64,000 nt of DNA from Scleroderma bovista (taxonomy: Eukaryota; Basidiomycota; Agaricomycetes; Boletales; Sclerodermataceae): positions 212,238 through 276,237 of the forward strand of contig JAYMGJ010000431.1 in NCBI GenBank assembly GCA_037178675.1, given 5' to 3'. The notes beneath the pieces are model-generated. The model searched no databases and was not told the DNA's origin. It saw only the letters and a list, made by a program, of their open reading frames with translations. The translations under genes and the position numbers were made by a program. Below, in pieces: positions 12,499 through 24,061 of this stretch; position 1 is the first letter of the stretch, and each line of letters begins with the position of its first letter.

Positions 12499-13860
12499 CA
12501 GATGAGATAGTAATCCAAAACCTCGCCCGGCCTTCCCATCCACTGCCATCGCCGGTGAGGATTAATTGTCGTGTTTGGCTCCAGGCGGATGCCACGTCGA
12601 GCAAGCTCGATAATGACACGAGCAATGTTGCGCGCATCCTAGGAATTACATTCGTCACCTATGAATGAAGCCAAGAAAATCAAGTACTGACATCCATTCC
12701 ACAGTGTTGTCGGCCCTGGAATGGGCCTATGCCAAGCGTTCGAAGTTGCTGGGGTATGTTCAATGAACGGAGATGGTGACTAGTTGCCAGCTTGTATAGC
12801 GAAGTTGTAGACGGTGTCGCCCAGAGAGAACCTGTGACATACCTTCGTCCTGACTTGCTGAGCATCAATCATTGTCAACCATACGGGGATCACTCTACGG
12901 ACGTCAAGAATGTCGCCCCTGAGCCATGGTGGCATAGGAATCTGACAAGGTATAGTGTTTTTGGTGGTTAGATCTCAAACCATTTCACCTCCCACTGCCC
13001 AGAAACTGACTTTTGATATGAAACATTGCTTTACGACAAAGTCCCTCACATCAAATGGACCGTCAGTACACCAACAAAATCTCTGTAGTGGTCTCCCGTT
13101 CTTGGGATCTATCAACCCGTGCTGAGCAAGAAACCTTGCAAAGAGCTTCAGGACCTGGGGAAACGTAGGTGCGTGATTGACTTGTCCCTGAGAAGAAGTC
13201 ATGATTCACCAGATCGCAGATAGAAGGGGGGACGGACTTGAGTTATTCCTGTCAGGTCCGTACAGAATTGTGAGAGCTGGGGCCTCCATGTGGGTTTGAC
13301 AAAGCTGCGAAACTCGTCTACAAGTTCCAGACGGCTTGCCATGCCCTTCGATGTTCTATCCTTCCAGCGCAAGAGGCACACTGGCCACTCCTGGAAATTT
13401 TTTGACATCGTCAAACGACGAGGGAGCGAATACCAATAGGACAAAGACGAACGATGATTTCATTTGGCCAGTCAAAGCCTACACCTGGTAAGCAGGTTGC
13501 CTCAACGTCGAGGACGAGGAATGCATCATATGGCTGCTTCACGCGAGCAGCCTCGATTTGGGCAGTCCAATGCGAAGCCTGCTTCGAGACTATGTGAGGG
13601 AGCGCAGTTGCAGGCTGTGGTCGATTGAGAACGGATCCCATCTGGGGCTGATAATGGTCAGAGTGTGACTGAGAGTTTACGGAGGAGGGAAGGGGTTCCT
13701 GTGGGGGAGAATGAGGAGGCTTTAAGGAGTCTGTTCCAAGCGCACTCGGTGAATTCTTTGCACGGCTCAAGCGCCAGATCAGCACAGCAAGGAAGAATGG
13801 AAATAGCAGTTGGGTCGGGGGCAGGGAAACGTTCTGAATGAACGAGATGGGATCAGACAT
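12499..13860 (-). CDS. ERI1-like 3'-5' exonuclease (DEDDh family)
   Basis: A predicted RNA exonuclease of the ERI1/Snipper type, a family that trims histone mRNA, 5.8S rRNA or small RNAs. The start MSDPISFIQN (13860) was chosen over two upstream in-frame ATGs because it sits just before a short hydrophobic stretch (LLFPFFLAVLIWRLS). A Pro/Ser linker follows, then motif I YDAFLVLDVEATC and NEIIEFPV, FCTDLTGITQ, the WCTDGPFDVRDF block, and the C-terminal QGRQHCGMDDARNIARVI motif with the general-base His and final Asp. D, E, D, H and D are all present, so it should be active. The stop is TGA at 12499-12501. It is divergent from Cms1. The N-terminal hydrophobic segment is unusual and could anchor the protein to a membrane. 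Confidence 0.85.
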
Positions 13861-14037
13861 GAAAGAGAAAGTCGACAAGGTGCCTTCGAGCATCGTCGTC
13901 GACGCTGACCAGCGCGTGTCCTGCTCATGTCCAGTCCTCAAGGCCTCACTGTTGGATGTCTTACAGGAGGACGGCAAATGCCGAATGTCAAAGCTGTTGG
14001 GCTGGAGGGCTTTTTTCTATTGCAAGCACGTCCACAC

Positions 14038-15139
14038 ATGAGCAGACACCGCGGCGATGACCTGGAAGACGATTACGTGCCAGATGAGCTCGTGGCATCC
14101 TCAGGCGAAGAGGATGTCGGTGCCAACAACGATATCCAGGGCCTACTGAGCGCAGATGAGGACCCAGACGAGGAGCATGAAGAGAAGAGACAAACTGCGA
14201 CCTCGGCAAAGAGGAAACGCAGAGAAAAGGACAAGGAAAGAGAAGAAAAGGTGAGTGGATGCTACAATATTACGCTTTGCCAGACTTACTTTCCATGCAG
14301 AGGAGAAAACTCTCCGAAACCAAAGATGACGGCGAGCCTCCCTCAATAGCAATGCAATCTCCACAGCAACTTGCAGACTATATCTCGTCCACGCAAGCCA
14401 AAGCATTCCCAGAAAAGTCCGGACTAGAATTGCTTGACTTATCTATCCCAGGTGAGTCATCCGCATAGCACCGTCATCCCGTGGATTTTAATTCAACTGT
14501 CAGACAGAAACCTCAATTGTGGACACGAGTTCATGGACGGAATCGAGGCCATTGGACCGTCTGGTTGAGTTCATCACAAATGGTACAACTTCTGACCACC
14601 TTCTAGCCTGCCATAAAAACTATCCTCTAAGTTTCCTCTAGTCCTTCCGACCCTGCACAAGAGGCTATCACAGCGGTCAAAAGTCGCAGGCTCGCCAACA
14701 TTGCTATTCATAGCCGGTGCGGCCTTGCGAGTGGCCGATATCACTCGGGTTCTCAAGGATAGGAGACTTCGTGGTGACAAGGGCGGGGAAGTGGCGAAGT
14801 TGTTTGCCAGGCACATAAAGTTGGAAGAACATGTTACCTATCTGAGACGGACAAAGATTGGCTCTGCAGTTGGCACTCCAGGGAGAGTGGGTAAATTACT
14901 TTGTGAAAAAGGTAAGCACATCTGGTAAAGTCAGAACTTGGCCTTAATAACGGTTCCCAGACGCGCTTTCTGTATCTCAGCTCACCCACATCATCCTCGA
15001 CATCTCATACCGAGATGTAAAGAAGCGCAACCTGCTCGACATCCCGGAGACTCGCGATGAAGTATTCAGAATGGTTTTCGGAGCACCAAAGCTGCTACAT
15101 GCCATTAGGGAGGGAAAAACCAAAGTCGTCTTGTTTTAG
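14038..15139 (+). CDS. CMS1: Cms1-family ribosome biogenesis protein (small-subunit processome)
   Basis: Cms1/CMSS1 proteins associate with the 90S pre-ribosome and resemble a degenerate DEAD-box helicase fold. The start MSRHRGDDLEDDYVPDEL at 14038 is followed by an acidic stretch and a KRKRREKDKEREEK nuclear-localisation-like patch. The next exons carry PQQLADYISSTQAKAFP, LLFIAGAALRVADITRVL, KLFARHIKLEEHVTYL and the GTPGRVGKLL motif near 14880, a remnant of helicase motif IV-like sequence typical of the family. The last exon has HIILDISYRDVKKRNLLDIP and VFGAPKLL before TAG at 15137. The product is about 280 residues, in line with the family. Confidence 0.85.
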
Positions 15140-15224
15140 ACCTACCACCAGCTGCCTTCTAATGCATTTCACACCAGAAGATGAAATAATTATATAGCGA
15201 TACTATTAACACGCACAGGGAGCG

Positions 15225-15672
15225 TCAAAAGCCCTTGGGGTTGACTCTCAGCGTTAGCTGCAGGACTTGTCAACATCTCTCCCAAAATGAAAAGTTGAAA
15301 GCCCACTCTTGTCCACTTTGGCACCTTGTGGATGCCTTTGCGATAGCCTTGGGACGTGGGACTGAAAATTGAGTACTTATCCCGAGGATGCATTTCATGT
15401 TGCTTGGGCAGTTGAAGAGCGCGGTCCTGAACACGGTGTAGACCAGAGAAGTCAAGTAGCACCATAACCTACCAGAGCAGCACATTGCACGCCGCTCGAG
15501 CGAACAGCTTCAATAACCGCGTCGACTCGTTTTAGGCGGACGCGTGCGTTTGCCTTTCTCGTCGGCGACAGCTTCCAGGGCGTTTTCCTGAGAAAACTGA
15601 GTGTAATGCACGGAGACAATCTGAATGCACGAACCAGAGCAGACCACTAAGTGAGACAGACGTTGGAAACAT
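15225..15672 (-). CDS. MRPL31: mitochondrial large ribosomal subunit protein mL60 (Mrpl31)
   Basis: A small mitoribosomal protein assembled from four exons. MFPTSVSLSGLLW starts at 15672 and splices to KTPWKLSPTRKANARVRLKR, giving the family signature GLLWKxPWK. The chain continues VDAVIEAVRSSGVQC, then LPKQHEMHPRDKYSIFSP and GYRKGIHKVPKWTR. A final 33-base exon after a short intron encodes LTLRVNPKGF and the stop at 15225. Both the PRDKYxxFS and the PKWTRLTLRxNPKGF elements are diagnostic. Reading straight through the last intron would replace the conserved tail with unrelated residues. The gene is divergent from SF3A1, with only 77 bp between start codons. Confidence 0.9.
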
Positions 15673-15749
15673 AAGAGTCCACTTTCTCGAGGAACAACTC
15701 GTAAGAATTGTTTCAAGCTCCGACAAACGCAACTCGACTTGTCACGACG

Positions 15750-18249
15750 ATGGCAGTAGAGACACAGCTTGCGGACGGACTCAACGCGAGCGCAGAGACA
15801 CTAAATAATGGCACAAGGGAGCCTTCTATTCGATTTGCTAGTGGACTTATTCTGCCTCCACCGGAAATCAAGTGTGAATATGCATTCCTTTGAAAAGCGT
15901 TTCGAGTCGCTGACAATACCGTCTCCTGCAGCTGTTATTGACAGAACTGCCCTCTTCGTTGCGCGCTCTGCCAACCCCCCTCTGTTCGAAGACAAAATTC
16001 GCGAGAATCAACGTCAGGATCCCAAGTTCTCGTTCCTCAACCCTGCCGACCCTTATCATGCTTACTACAGGCATCGGATGGACAGGATAGATGCCGGTGA
16101 GGAACTGGAGGAGGGTCAACCGGAGAAAGAAAAGGTAGAATCCGGTGAGATTGTCACTAAACAAGTGGATGTCGGAGTCGAGCCTCCACAGCCCCAGTTC
16201 GTCCTCGACATACCAAACATCAGCCCCATTGACCTGTGAGTGCATTGTTGGTTCAACTGCGAAACTAAGCTCATGCGACTCAGGGACATCATGAAGTTGA
16301 CCGCTCTCTTCACCGCTTTCCGTGGTCACGGTTTTCTGGCTGCGCTGTCTCAAAGAGAAGGCCGAAATTACCAGTTCGACTTCTTGCGCCCAAATCATTC
16401 CCTCTTTGGTTATTTTAATCGACTTGTCGAACAATATCAGAAAGTGTTGTACCCAAGTAAGGAGATGTTGGCACAGCTCAACGAACGTACCCAACAAGGT
16501 GCCCAATGGAAAATTCTAGAGCAGTCTAGGAAATATGCCAAGTGGGAACAGCTGAAACGGGAGAAAGATAAAAAGAGGCAAGATGATCAAGAGGCTGAAA
16601 AACGTAGGTATTATACTCAGCTTCATTGAGCTGTGATCTTAATGTCTTTCCAGGTGCATTCGCAGAAATTGATTGGCATGATTATGCTATTGTTCAGACT
16701 ATTGAATTCACTGTAGCAGACGCAAATACGGAGCTTCCTCCTCCAATGAGTCTCCAGGAGGTTGAAAACATGACATTAGCACAGAAACGGATGGCCGCTA
16801 TGATCATGGAGAATACTGCGGACGAAATAGAGGCACACCGTGCAAGGCAAGCTGCTGCAGAAGCTGAGGCAGCCGCTGCTGTGAGCTCGGCTGGTGGAGT
16901 TGCAGCTATAGGCACACGCGAAGAGGACGAAGATGCAGCCATGGAGGAAAGCGATGATGAAGATGATGAAATTCAACGCAAGAGACGAGAGGAGGCAGAG
17001 AGGCAGAGAGAGTTGGAGCGCGCCAAGGCCATACAAGCTAGTGCCAATGTTGCAGGCCCAATGAAAATTAAGACAGATTATGTCCCAAAGCGTGCGTCGT
17101 GTCTGGCTGCTGGTGAGAATGTGCTGACACTGTCCAGTTGGTTCCAAGAAGAACTCCGCACTCACCACCTGTGCGATCTGTGGTCAACAAATCCCGGTAG
17201 ACGAGCTGGACGAGCACATGCGTATCGAGTTGCTGGATCCAAAGTGGAAATCTCAGCGGGATGCTTTGGAAGCTCGCAAGATCCAAGCTTCGGAGCTGTT
17301 ACGCGGTGCAAATGTTGTCACTTCACTCAAAAACCTCGCAAGCACACGTGTCGATATCTTCGGTACGGAGGCAGATGAAGAACGTCGGAAGAGGGAGGAG
17401 GAAGAGGAACATGCGCGACGGAAAGAAAGGGAAAAAGTCGTTTGGGATGGTCATACTGCAACCAAAGTCAGCACTATGGACAAGTACTCGACAAATGTCA
17501 ATTTCGACGAACAAATCGCCGCTATCCACCGTGCGAAGGGTCTTGGCCCACAGGAACCCAACGCTATCGGCCCTGGTATCGGACCCGCCGCTGCTCCACC
17601 GCCGATCACGTCCCTTCCCCCAGCACCTGCATCGTTACCTGCACCCCCTACACAAACGGCGAATCCAGCATTCTCTGCCGCTACTGTTTCATCTGGCCCT
17701 CAGCCGGCATCGGCGTTCCAGCCACCACCAGTTATGCTTCCTCCACTTCATTACCAGGGTCTCGACGCTGCACAACCATTCGGGTTCCAGCCCCCTCCAG
17801 CTGGCATGCATCCTGCACGCATGCCAGGTGCACCGCCACAAGCAGGCATGGTGCGGAGTGCTGACCAAGTTGAAGGGCTCGAAGAGCAACCCCAGATCAA
17901 GAGGCAAAAGATCGCAAGGCTCCCTGGAGGGGGGCTCTACCCTGAGGCGGACTGGATCAACATGCATCCTTACACAATATCGCTTAGTATTCAACTTCCC
18001 AACGACCCTTCAAAGCCGGAGTGGAAGCTGGATGGACACGTGGTGACGGTTTCGGACCTTCCACTGACCCTTCTTGTGTCTACTCTCCGTGACCGCTTCC
18101 TCCAGACGACGGGGAGCACACTACCTGCGTCTAAGATTCGTCTGTCGCACATGGGCAAAATGTTGACCAACTCCAACACACTTGCATTTTACAACATGGA
18201 GGACGAAGATCCGATAATACTGAGTGTTAGTGCGGGGAAGAAGAAGTGA
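15750..18249 (+). CDS. PRP21: splicing factor 3a subunit 1 (SF3A1/SF3a120, Prp21)
   Basis: Part of the U2 snRNP SF3a complex needed for branch-site recognition. The start MAVETQLADGL is at 15750. Splicing with the second of two overlapping GT donors joins LPPPEIK to SVIDRTALFVAR. SURP1 spans about 15935-16085 (VARSANPPLF, FSFLNPADPYHAYY) and SURP2 about 16285-16450 (LTALFTAFRGHGFLAAL, FDFLRPNHSLFGYFNRLVEQ). Then come the Prp21-like region (WHDYAIVQTIEF, LPPPMSLQEVENMTLAQK), an acidic/charged segment, and a CxxC element with the conserved QQIPVDELDEHMRIELLDP near 17195. A Pro-rich linker leads to a C-terminal ubiquitin-like domain (about 17970-18240) ending in KKK. All expected SF3A1 domains are present. 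Confidence 0.94.
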
Positions 18250-18641
18250 TTACAACTGTGGGCTGCCGTCATGTATCGTGCCATAAGTACATATTCATTC
18301 ATATGGGTGCGTGTCTGACGAGGGACATAAGTTAGGCGTGGACGTAAAAGAGCAAAAGATGATAAAGATACATGCTTGATCTACAGTCTAGATCGCGACT
18401 CATGGGCATGAATGATACAAATATAGCGTTGATGGGGAATGCAAGAGAAAGTTATGAATAAGACCCAAGGAATACCCCACGATGGACCGAAGTCTGACCC
18501 GAAAACCCGAAGAAACAGAAACCCCATTTTTTCCACCATAAACCCGGAGAAATATGCGTTACGGCCGTAACTCTCGTGTCTGAAACGCCCTTTCATTGTC
18601 GATAGTGCGACGTGAGCCGTAGATGGGACGTAGTTAATTGA
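18250..18641. other. spacer between convergent 3' ends
   Basis: About 390 bp separating the SF3A1 stop and the stop of the minus-strand small protein. I see no coding potential or repeat; it probably holds the two 3' UTRs. Confidence 0.5.
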
Positions 18642-19187
18642 TTAGTGGTACAGCGCCTGGCCGTAACGTGTGCGATGGACCACAAGTGGTATGTGCGTGG
18701 CTGTCATGTACACATCAGGAGGCGACGATCGTGGGCGCAAAATAGGCGACAGAGGGGCAAGGACATGGCTGTGGAAGACAGCAGACGTGCATGAAGACGG
18801 GACTGAGTCTGATTGCTCGCTCCTGTTGTCGCCGTCCACGGGGACCATGTCCCCGAGCCATTCATCCTCGCCCCGAGACGGCCAGCGACGAATGGAAGAT
18901 TTTCTCCGAAAGACGCTGTTCTCGGAGGAGAGATATGGCGAGTTGAGGAGCGTAGGGGGTATAGGGACATCGCCACAGTGCTTGCTGTGTGAATGCAGAG
19001 AGCCAAGGGAATAAGAGAGAGATCGCCTGGACCGTGGACGCACTGGAGCTGAGTGGTTCTGCATGCCGGGTGTGGGGGACAAGGAGTGCAAGTCGTTTTC
19101 GTCCTGTTGGAGAGGAGGAAGAGAGGATGTCTGATCTGGAGAGGGGCCAAAATGTCTTATATGCAATTTGCGATTGTTTCGTGACAA
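18642..19187 (-). CDS. uncharacterised Ser/Pro/Arg-rich protein, 181 residues
   Basis: A single uninterrupted reading frame of 181 codons from MSRNNRKLHIRHFGPSP to the C-terminus RTRYGQALYH. It is rich in Ser, Pro, Arg and His, with an arginine-serine stretch (RPRSRRSLSYSLGSLHSHS), a basic patch (FRRKSSIRRWPSR) and an acidic short segment, but no membrane helix or signal peptide. The more ordered C-terminus (DVYMTATHIPLVVHRTRYGQ) looks like the conserved part. I do not recognise the family. Long competing frames on the opposite strand (18670-19014) weaken the case slightly, but the minus frame has a better start context and longer extent. Confidence 0.55.
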   Translation of the reverse strand: MSRNNRKLHIRHFGPSPDQTSSLPPLQQDENDLHSLSPTPGMQNHSAPVRPRSRRSLSYSLGSLHSHSKHCGDVPIPPTLLNSPYLSSENSVFRRKSSIRRWPSRGEDEWLGDMVPVDGDNRSEQSDSVPSSCTSAVFHSHVLAPLSPILRPRSSPPDVYMTATHIPLVVHRTRYGQALYH

Positions 19188-19337
19188 ATCCGGTTAGTGC
19201 CTTTTTGCTGACATAATGCGGGCTGGACGCGGTCGAGCCGAACAGAAATATCCAATTGCTACACTGAAACGTATCCTACGAATAATAATTATCACATACC
19301 GGAACGCATTTTACACAGACACACGCCCCCCACACGC

Positions 19338-20533
19338 TCACAGCACTCGCCGGTACAGAAGCCCCACAACAAGCACCAGCAGCACACAGATGGCAGTGTC
19401 CAGTAGCAATGGTGGTCGTAATGTACTACCGTGGGCGCGGTTTACGCTTACATGGCTAGACTCATCCGATGCGCGCTCCTGATCATGATGTACTGGAGGT
19501 TCTGGTGGCGACGTTTCAGGACTACTTGGCTGATCGGGGCTTGTCAGAGAGCGTTCAAGCACCGTGGGTATTTCCTTCTGTGTAGTAGCTTGCGTGTCGG
19601 AAGGTGATTCCGAGGGCGCCTGGTCCTTGACAGGGAGACCTGGTAGGCATTCCAAGTTGCTTATCTGGCATCTGGGGCACACCCACTCCCGTGATCTATC
19701 CCCCACATCGTTCGTTTGAGGGGATGATCAACGCGGCCAAGACAGGACTACTCACTGTTGAGCCAGACGCTTCCGCTCCGAGACGGAGTATTCGACAGAA
19801 CCCACGCCATTGGCAGCCTGTCCCTTGAGAGGAAAAAACCCCTGGAGGCCCAGGATGGCTTTCAGGGCAATCAGCTGTTATTTTCGTCTCTGTGGGTACC
19901 AAACTCTTACCGGTCCTTACTCCCCAAGCAGGCTGCCATTCCTCTTCGTGATCTGGCGAATCAATTAGTCTAGACCATCCACACCCGTCAGCAACGTATC
20001 GGCACCTACAGTTGGTGAAACTGATACAGATCTAAAACAAGTGGTCTCGCCAATGTGAATAACTACGTGTTTGGCAGACCATCATACCTTCGTATTAAGC
20101 TCAAATCGGCCGTTTGGAGTAAGCATCATGAGTGATGGTGGTCTGAATGGGTATTCTGCAGGGAGAATAATCCGGAAATGGTATAATCCACCTTCAAACT
20201 CCGTCCCGGGAGGCCCTCTGAGGGTGCAATGCCACTCCTGCAATCCATCATAAGACATAATGATGTGCTATGCATCGGGACACCTACAAAAATGTCGTCC
20301 TGTTTTGGGGTAGTGTGTGATGACTGGAAACGCGCGGACAGGGATAATGGACATACCTCGAGAGGTGCAGCGTGATAGTCAGGACATGGGTCGTTGGCCA
20401 GCTCTCTGGCTTCCTGCATTATTCGCTTAACAGCTCCACGAACGGACCAGACTGTCAGTACATATCAGGGGAACGACAGGAAGGTTCGCGGCATACCGGT
20501 GTTGTTCCTGTTTAACGCAGTCGCCGCCGACAT
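19338..20533 (-). CDS. ubiquitin-conjugating enzyme E2 J1-type, ER membrane-anchored (UBE2J1, ERAD)
   Basis: An ER-membrane E2 that works with ERAD ligases to ubiquitinate misfolded proteins. The start MSAATALNRNNT (20533) splices to VWSVRGAVKRIMQEARELA. The chain continues with YHAAPLE, IFEWHCTLRGPPGTEFEGGL, YHFRIILPAEYPFRPPSLMM, TPNGRFELNTK, ICISFTN (containing the presumed catalytic Cys), YHEEEWQPAWGVRTA, ILGLQGFFPLKGQAANGVGS and VEYSVSERKRLAQQ. The tail keeps the SREWVCPRC element, a Ser/Pro-rich linker, and a C-terminal hydrophobic anchor (LLLDTAICVLLVLVVGLLY) ending in YRRVL. WQPxW and the C-terminal CxxC distinguish it from Ubc6. In the exon joining RTA to ILGLQ the acceptor is gaaag, 16 bases beyond a tempting but out-of-frame cag. 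Confidence 0.9.
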
Positions 20534-21504
20534 GGTCCCAGGAAGTGTATCAGGCAGTAGATATATCTGTAAGTATGTCCGTTGGGTAGACGCGATGTTA
20601 TGTGGGGTCGACGACGTGGAGGAACGGGGCTCGGGGGTTGCCGGGCCACGTGAGCAGACGATGATTATGTCTTTGCCCAGCAAGTTTTCGGTCATCGACG
20701 TGCACGATGGTCCACATCGCCAAAGTCAAGGTACGGCCTCGAAAAGGTGGGTCAAACTAGACATGTCGAGGTGCCTCGGACACTGAGAGTGGCACCCATT
20801 TACAGTCACCACTCCTGTTCCATGTCGGCGCGAGCTCGTCGCAATGCTCGGATGTTGGGCTGCCACCGGCGATATCCTTTCGACAGACCCAAACAGGTGT
20901 CAAATGGCGGCCGAGACGCTATTCCAGTGTATGCGGACAGCGGTGGGTGTATCTGGTGTCGTCACTCCGAAGGTCACTCATGGTCTCCATTCGTCATCAT
21001 CACCAGCCTGTGACCGGTAAACCTCACAAACCGGCCATCAACTACCACCTCAGTAAGCTGAGCAGACCAACAAAGTAGTGTCTATATTATCGGTTCCCTT
21101 AATTCCGTCCAACGCCGTGATGGCATGAGAACGCATGGCTGCACCGATGTAGGGAATGACCGTGACCACGCATCAACCCCCTCCATCCCAATTGCACATG
21201 TCGATGTCCATGCGAGTCGGAGAACATTGTGTCGAGCTTAGTGTATGTGATAGACTCAACGCAACAATCCTGTGCGCATAATTTGCCGTGTTAGATAGAC
21301 ATTATTTGTTCTCGGGGGGAGCAATAAACGCGACCATGGCATGGAGGTCCCAAGGTATGTATAGTATTTGTTGATCAGCCAGCTGGCGCCCACCGTAAGG
21401 GGAAGGTGTTGGATAGGTGCGTTGTACATGCGGCGTATGCCAGTCCACTACAAAGCACAGGCTGCTGTCTGGTCTCAAGTCGTTTCCCTTCCGGAGCACT
21501 TTCC
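20534..21504. other. divergent intergenic region
   Basis: About 970 bp between the starts of the UBE2J1 and NYN genes. Short frames exist, such as 20747-21013 plus, but none shows a family motif or consistent splicing. It probably contains both promoters; no repeat or RNA gene was recognised. Confidence 0.4.
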
Positions 21505-23963
21505 ATGCTCGACCTCGACAAGGTCGCCATTTTTTGGGACTACGGTTAGTATCAATACCGTTGTTTTCATCCCAGTCTCGGAATTATTAATGCCAACTGG
21601 CCGGCGCTACTCTCAGAGAACTGTTGTCCCCCCGCTACGCAGGGACTCGGTTATGACATAGCCAATAACATCGGGCGCATGGCGCGCGTATTCGGATGCG
21701 TAACGACATTCAAGGCATACCTAGACATATCTGCGCAACCCCCCAAGTCTATTACCCTCCGTTCCGAACTACAACTATCGGGCGTCTCCATAGTCGACTG
21801 TCCTCACAATGGCAAGAAGGAGGTTGTGGACAAGATGGTCATGGGTACGTCCTTGCACATATTCCAGTACTCATTTCATGTGTTTCTGACTTTGCATCAA
21901 AAGTTGACATGCTTGCTTTTGCTCTGGACAACTCCCCACCCGCCACCGTATTCCTTATAACTGGCGATCGAGATTATGCTTATGCAATGTCCACACTTCG
22001 TCTCCGCGATTACAAGGTTATTTTAATCACTCCTAATACCACGGCTTGTCTAGAGGCACAAGCATCGGCCGTGGTCGACTGGAGTGTTGTACTCACGAGA
22101 TCGAGAGTCGAATCAAACTCTTTATCCAACGTCCGCCGACCTTACAATGATCTGGATGCCAAATTACTTACCAATCTGTCCCGAGAAATTAGCCAGTTAG
22201 GCGAAGACGACCTGACTGTATGTTCGAGCTCACCGCCTTCTGAAGGCTCCTCAAAGTCACGACGAATCGATGCGGAAGACTTACTTCGGGCATCCTTTGC
22301 AAAAGATGGCAGTATTGACAAGACAAACAATGCATGCGAGTACAAACACAATCAGGGACCTCCAGAAGTTCCTCTCAAGTCTTGTAACATTAGCGACGAC
22401 CCCTCACCCTCCATTATATCAGCGTCGAAAGGACTTGACTCTCATCGCTCATCAGTATCCATGCCAGCTCCTTGTCGCGCACGCAGTGCTACTGTACACT
22501 CAGTAACAATCCCGAAGTCGGATAAAGCCCCTGTACAAAGGCTTGCTGGAAGCCTTCCGGCGCCGTCTGACGTTTCATTTCGCGTTCCAGACGGTGTAGG
22601 CACCAGTATTTTACCCGACTCTGCATCCGCAGACCGACAAATACCTGATATCGAAAATGATGGCTTATCTGATTGTGATGAGCCACCGTCATCAATTTTG
22701 ATTGGCTCACCTGCGAAGCCAGCACCAACCAATAGCTTTATCCACTCCCCACCGCCTCTACTCAATCCAAGGTTGAATTTGATATCAACAGTTCCTACCC
22801 CTTCTTCGAATACCAGAACGATATCAGGAGGCATTCCAGTCTCTTTTGGTGATCCCCGTCAGAAGGCCTTTGCAGCTGTGAAGCCTGCGGCGACGCCTAA
22901 AGTAGACCGAAAAGTTACCCCTGTGCCCCAGTTAAACCCTTTTTCCAATGATTTCATACCAAACACGGATGCAGATCTCATGGAAGCCCTTGGTCTCTCC
23001 GACGATGACCACGAGTCGACCAACGTTTGCTCGACCGGTGGAGCCTCACTCCCTTCCCGATCTGATATGGACACGGCTCTATGCGACAATGGTCTGCCGA
23101 AACCTGTGAATGGTGACAACAGTGCTACTACGGAGTCTGCGGCCAATGCAATGAACTCCCTGAACTTTGTCCTTCCAACGAAGTTTCCGTTGGTAGACGA
23201 ACAAAGCTCTCCTGCGGTCTCATCGGATGGAGTTCAACTTGACCCTGAAGGGCCTAGCTATGATGGAGCTTCTACTTGCACCGATCAGATGTCTGATCTG
23301 AGCTCTGGATCTCCGGCTCTAGCAGTAAATGCGACCCGGTCACCGTCCCAACCAACCGGGGACATTCATGCAGGTGCACACGAAGCTGCACGGCAACAGA
23401 TTCGCGCCAAGTTCTGGCCGCTAATCCAACGATTACTCGCAGATCGAAGCACTGGGATTTTACGCTCGAGTCGCTCCGAAGTTGCCGTGGCAGTTCTGGA
23501 GCTTGATAAGAACGCATACAAACGTGCCGGAGTGACAAAATTCAAATCATATTCGCAGATGGCACAGACTGCGGGCGTAGTAATGCTTGGGGGGACATCG
23601 GCACACCCTTGGATGACATTGCATCCAGACTGGTTGGACGAGGCTAACGAATTTGGTCCTTCCTCCCGCGTGACGGAGGATAATCTTTCCGTGGCGGATG
23701 GAAAGCAGACCACTTTCGCGGGAAACGTTGGTGCGGGCTGTTTCCAACCCTTGATCGACATTTTAATACAATTCCGTCAGTCCGATATACAGAAAGCTCT
23801 ACGGTCGCAGGTCGGCCAGATGCTGAACCTGAAGGTATACCAGGATGCAGGGGTCACGGGCTTCAAGGAGTACGTTATTCGTGCTGCTGAAGTTCGTATT
23901 GTTGAGTTTGGAGGGGATGGTGGTCACGCCTGGATATCCTTACATCCTGACATCAGGATATAG
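21505..23963 (+). CDS. NYN-domain putative ribonuclease with tandem C-terminal LOTUS/OST-HTH-like modules
   Basis: Three exons (21505-21544, 21617-21844, 21904-23963) give a 775-residue protein. Residues 1 to about 165 form a NYN (PIN-like) domain: VAIFWDYENCCPPATQG with the metal-binding Asp, VVDKMVMVDMLAFALDN, then FLITGDRDYAYAMSTLR with the GDRD acidic pair and YKVILITP. A long disordered Ser/Pro/Asp-rich middle region follows. The C-terminus carries two similar modules, at about residues 580-665 and 700-773. Each has the pattern Y-x2-AGVT-x-FK-x-Y followed by G-x3-H-x-W-x-x-LHPD. The overall plan recalls MARF1/limkain, where NYN joins LOTUS RNA-binding domains. The RNase role is inferred from the fold and the Asp residues. 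The HTH assignment is tentative. Confidence 0.8.
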
Positions 23964-24061
23964 GGTAAATGTTGTGCATTACCACCAATATCAGGTGTAT
24001 AATGAGCGGTATTTGTAGCCTATCTAGCATCGGTTGACCTCTATTATGTATCCATGTACCA

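Noticed and set aside
18670..19014. 114-codon plus-strand frame opposite the small unknown protein
   Set aside because: Shorter than the 181-codon minus frame and with no motif; both cannot be excluded completely, but the minus frame is preferred.
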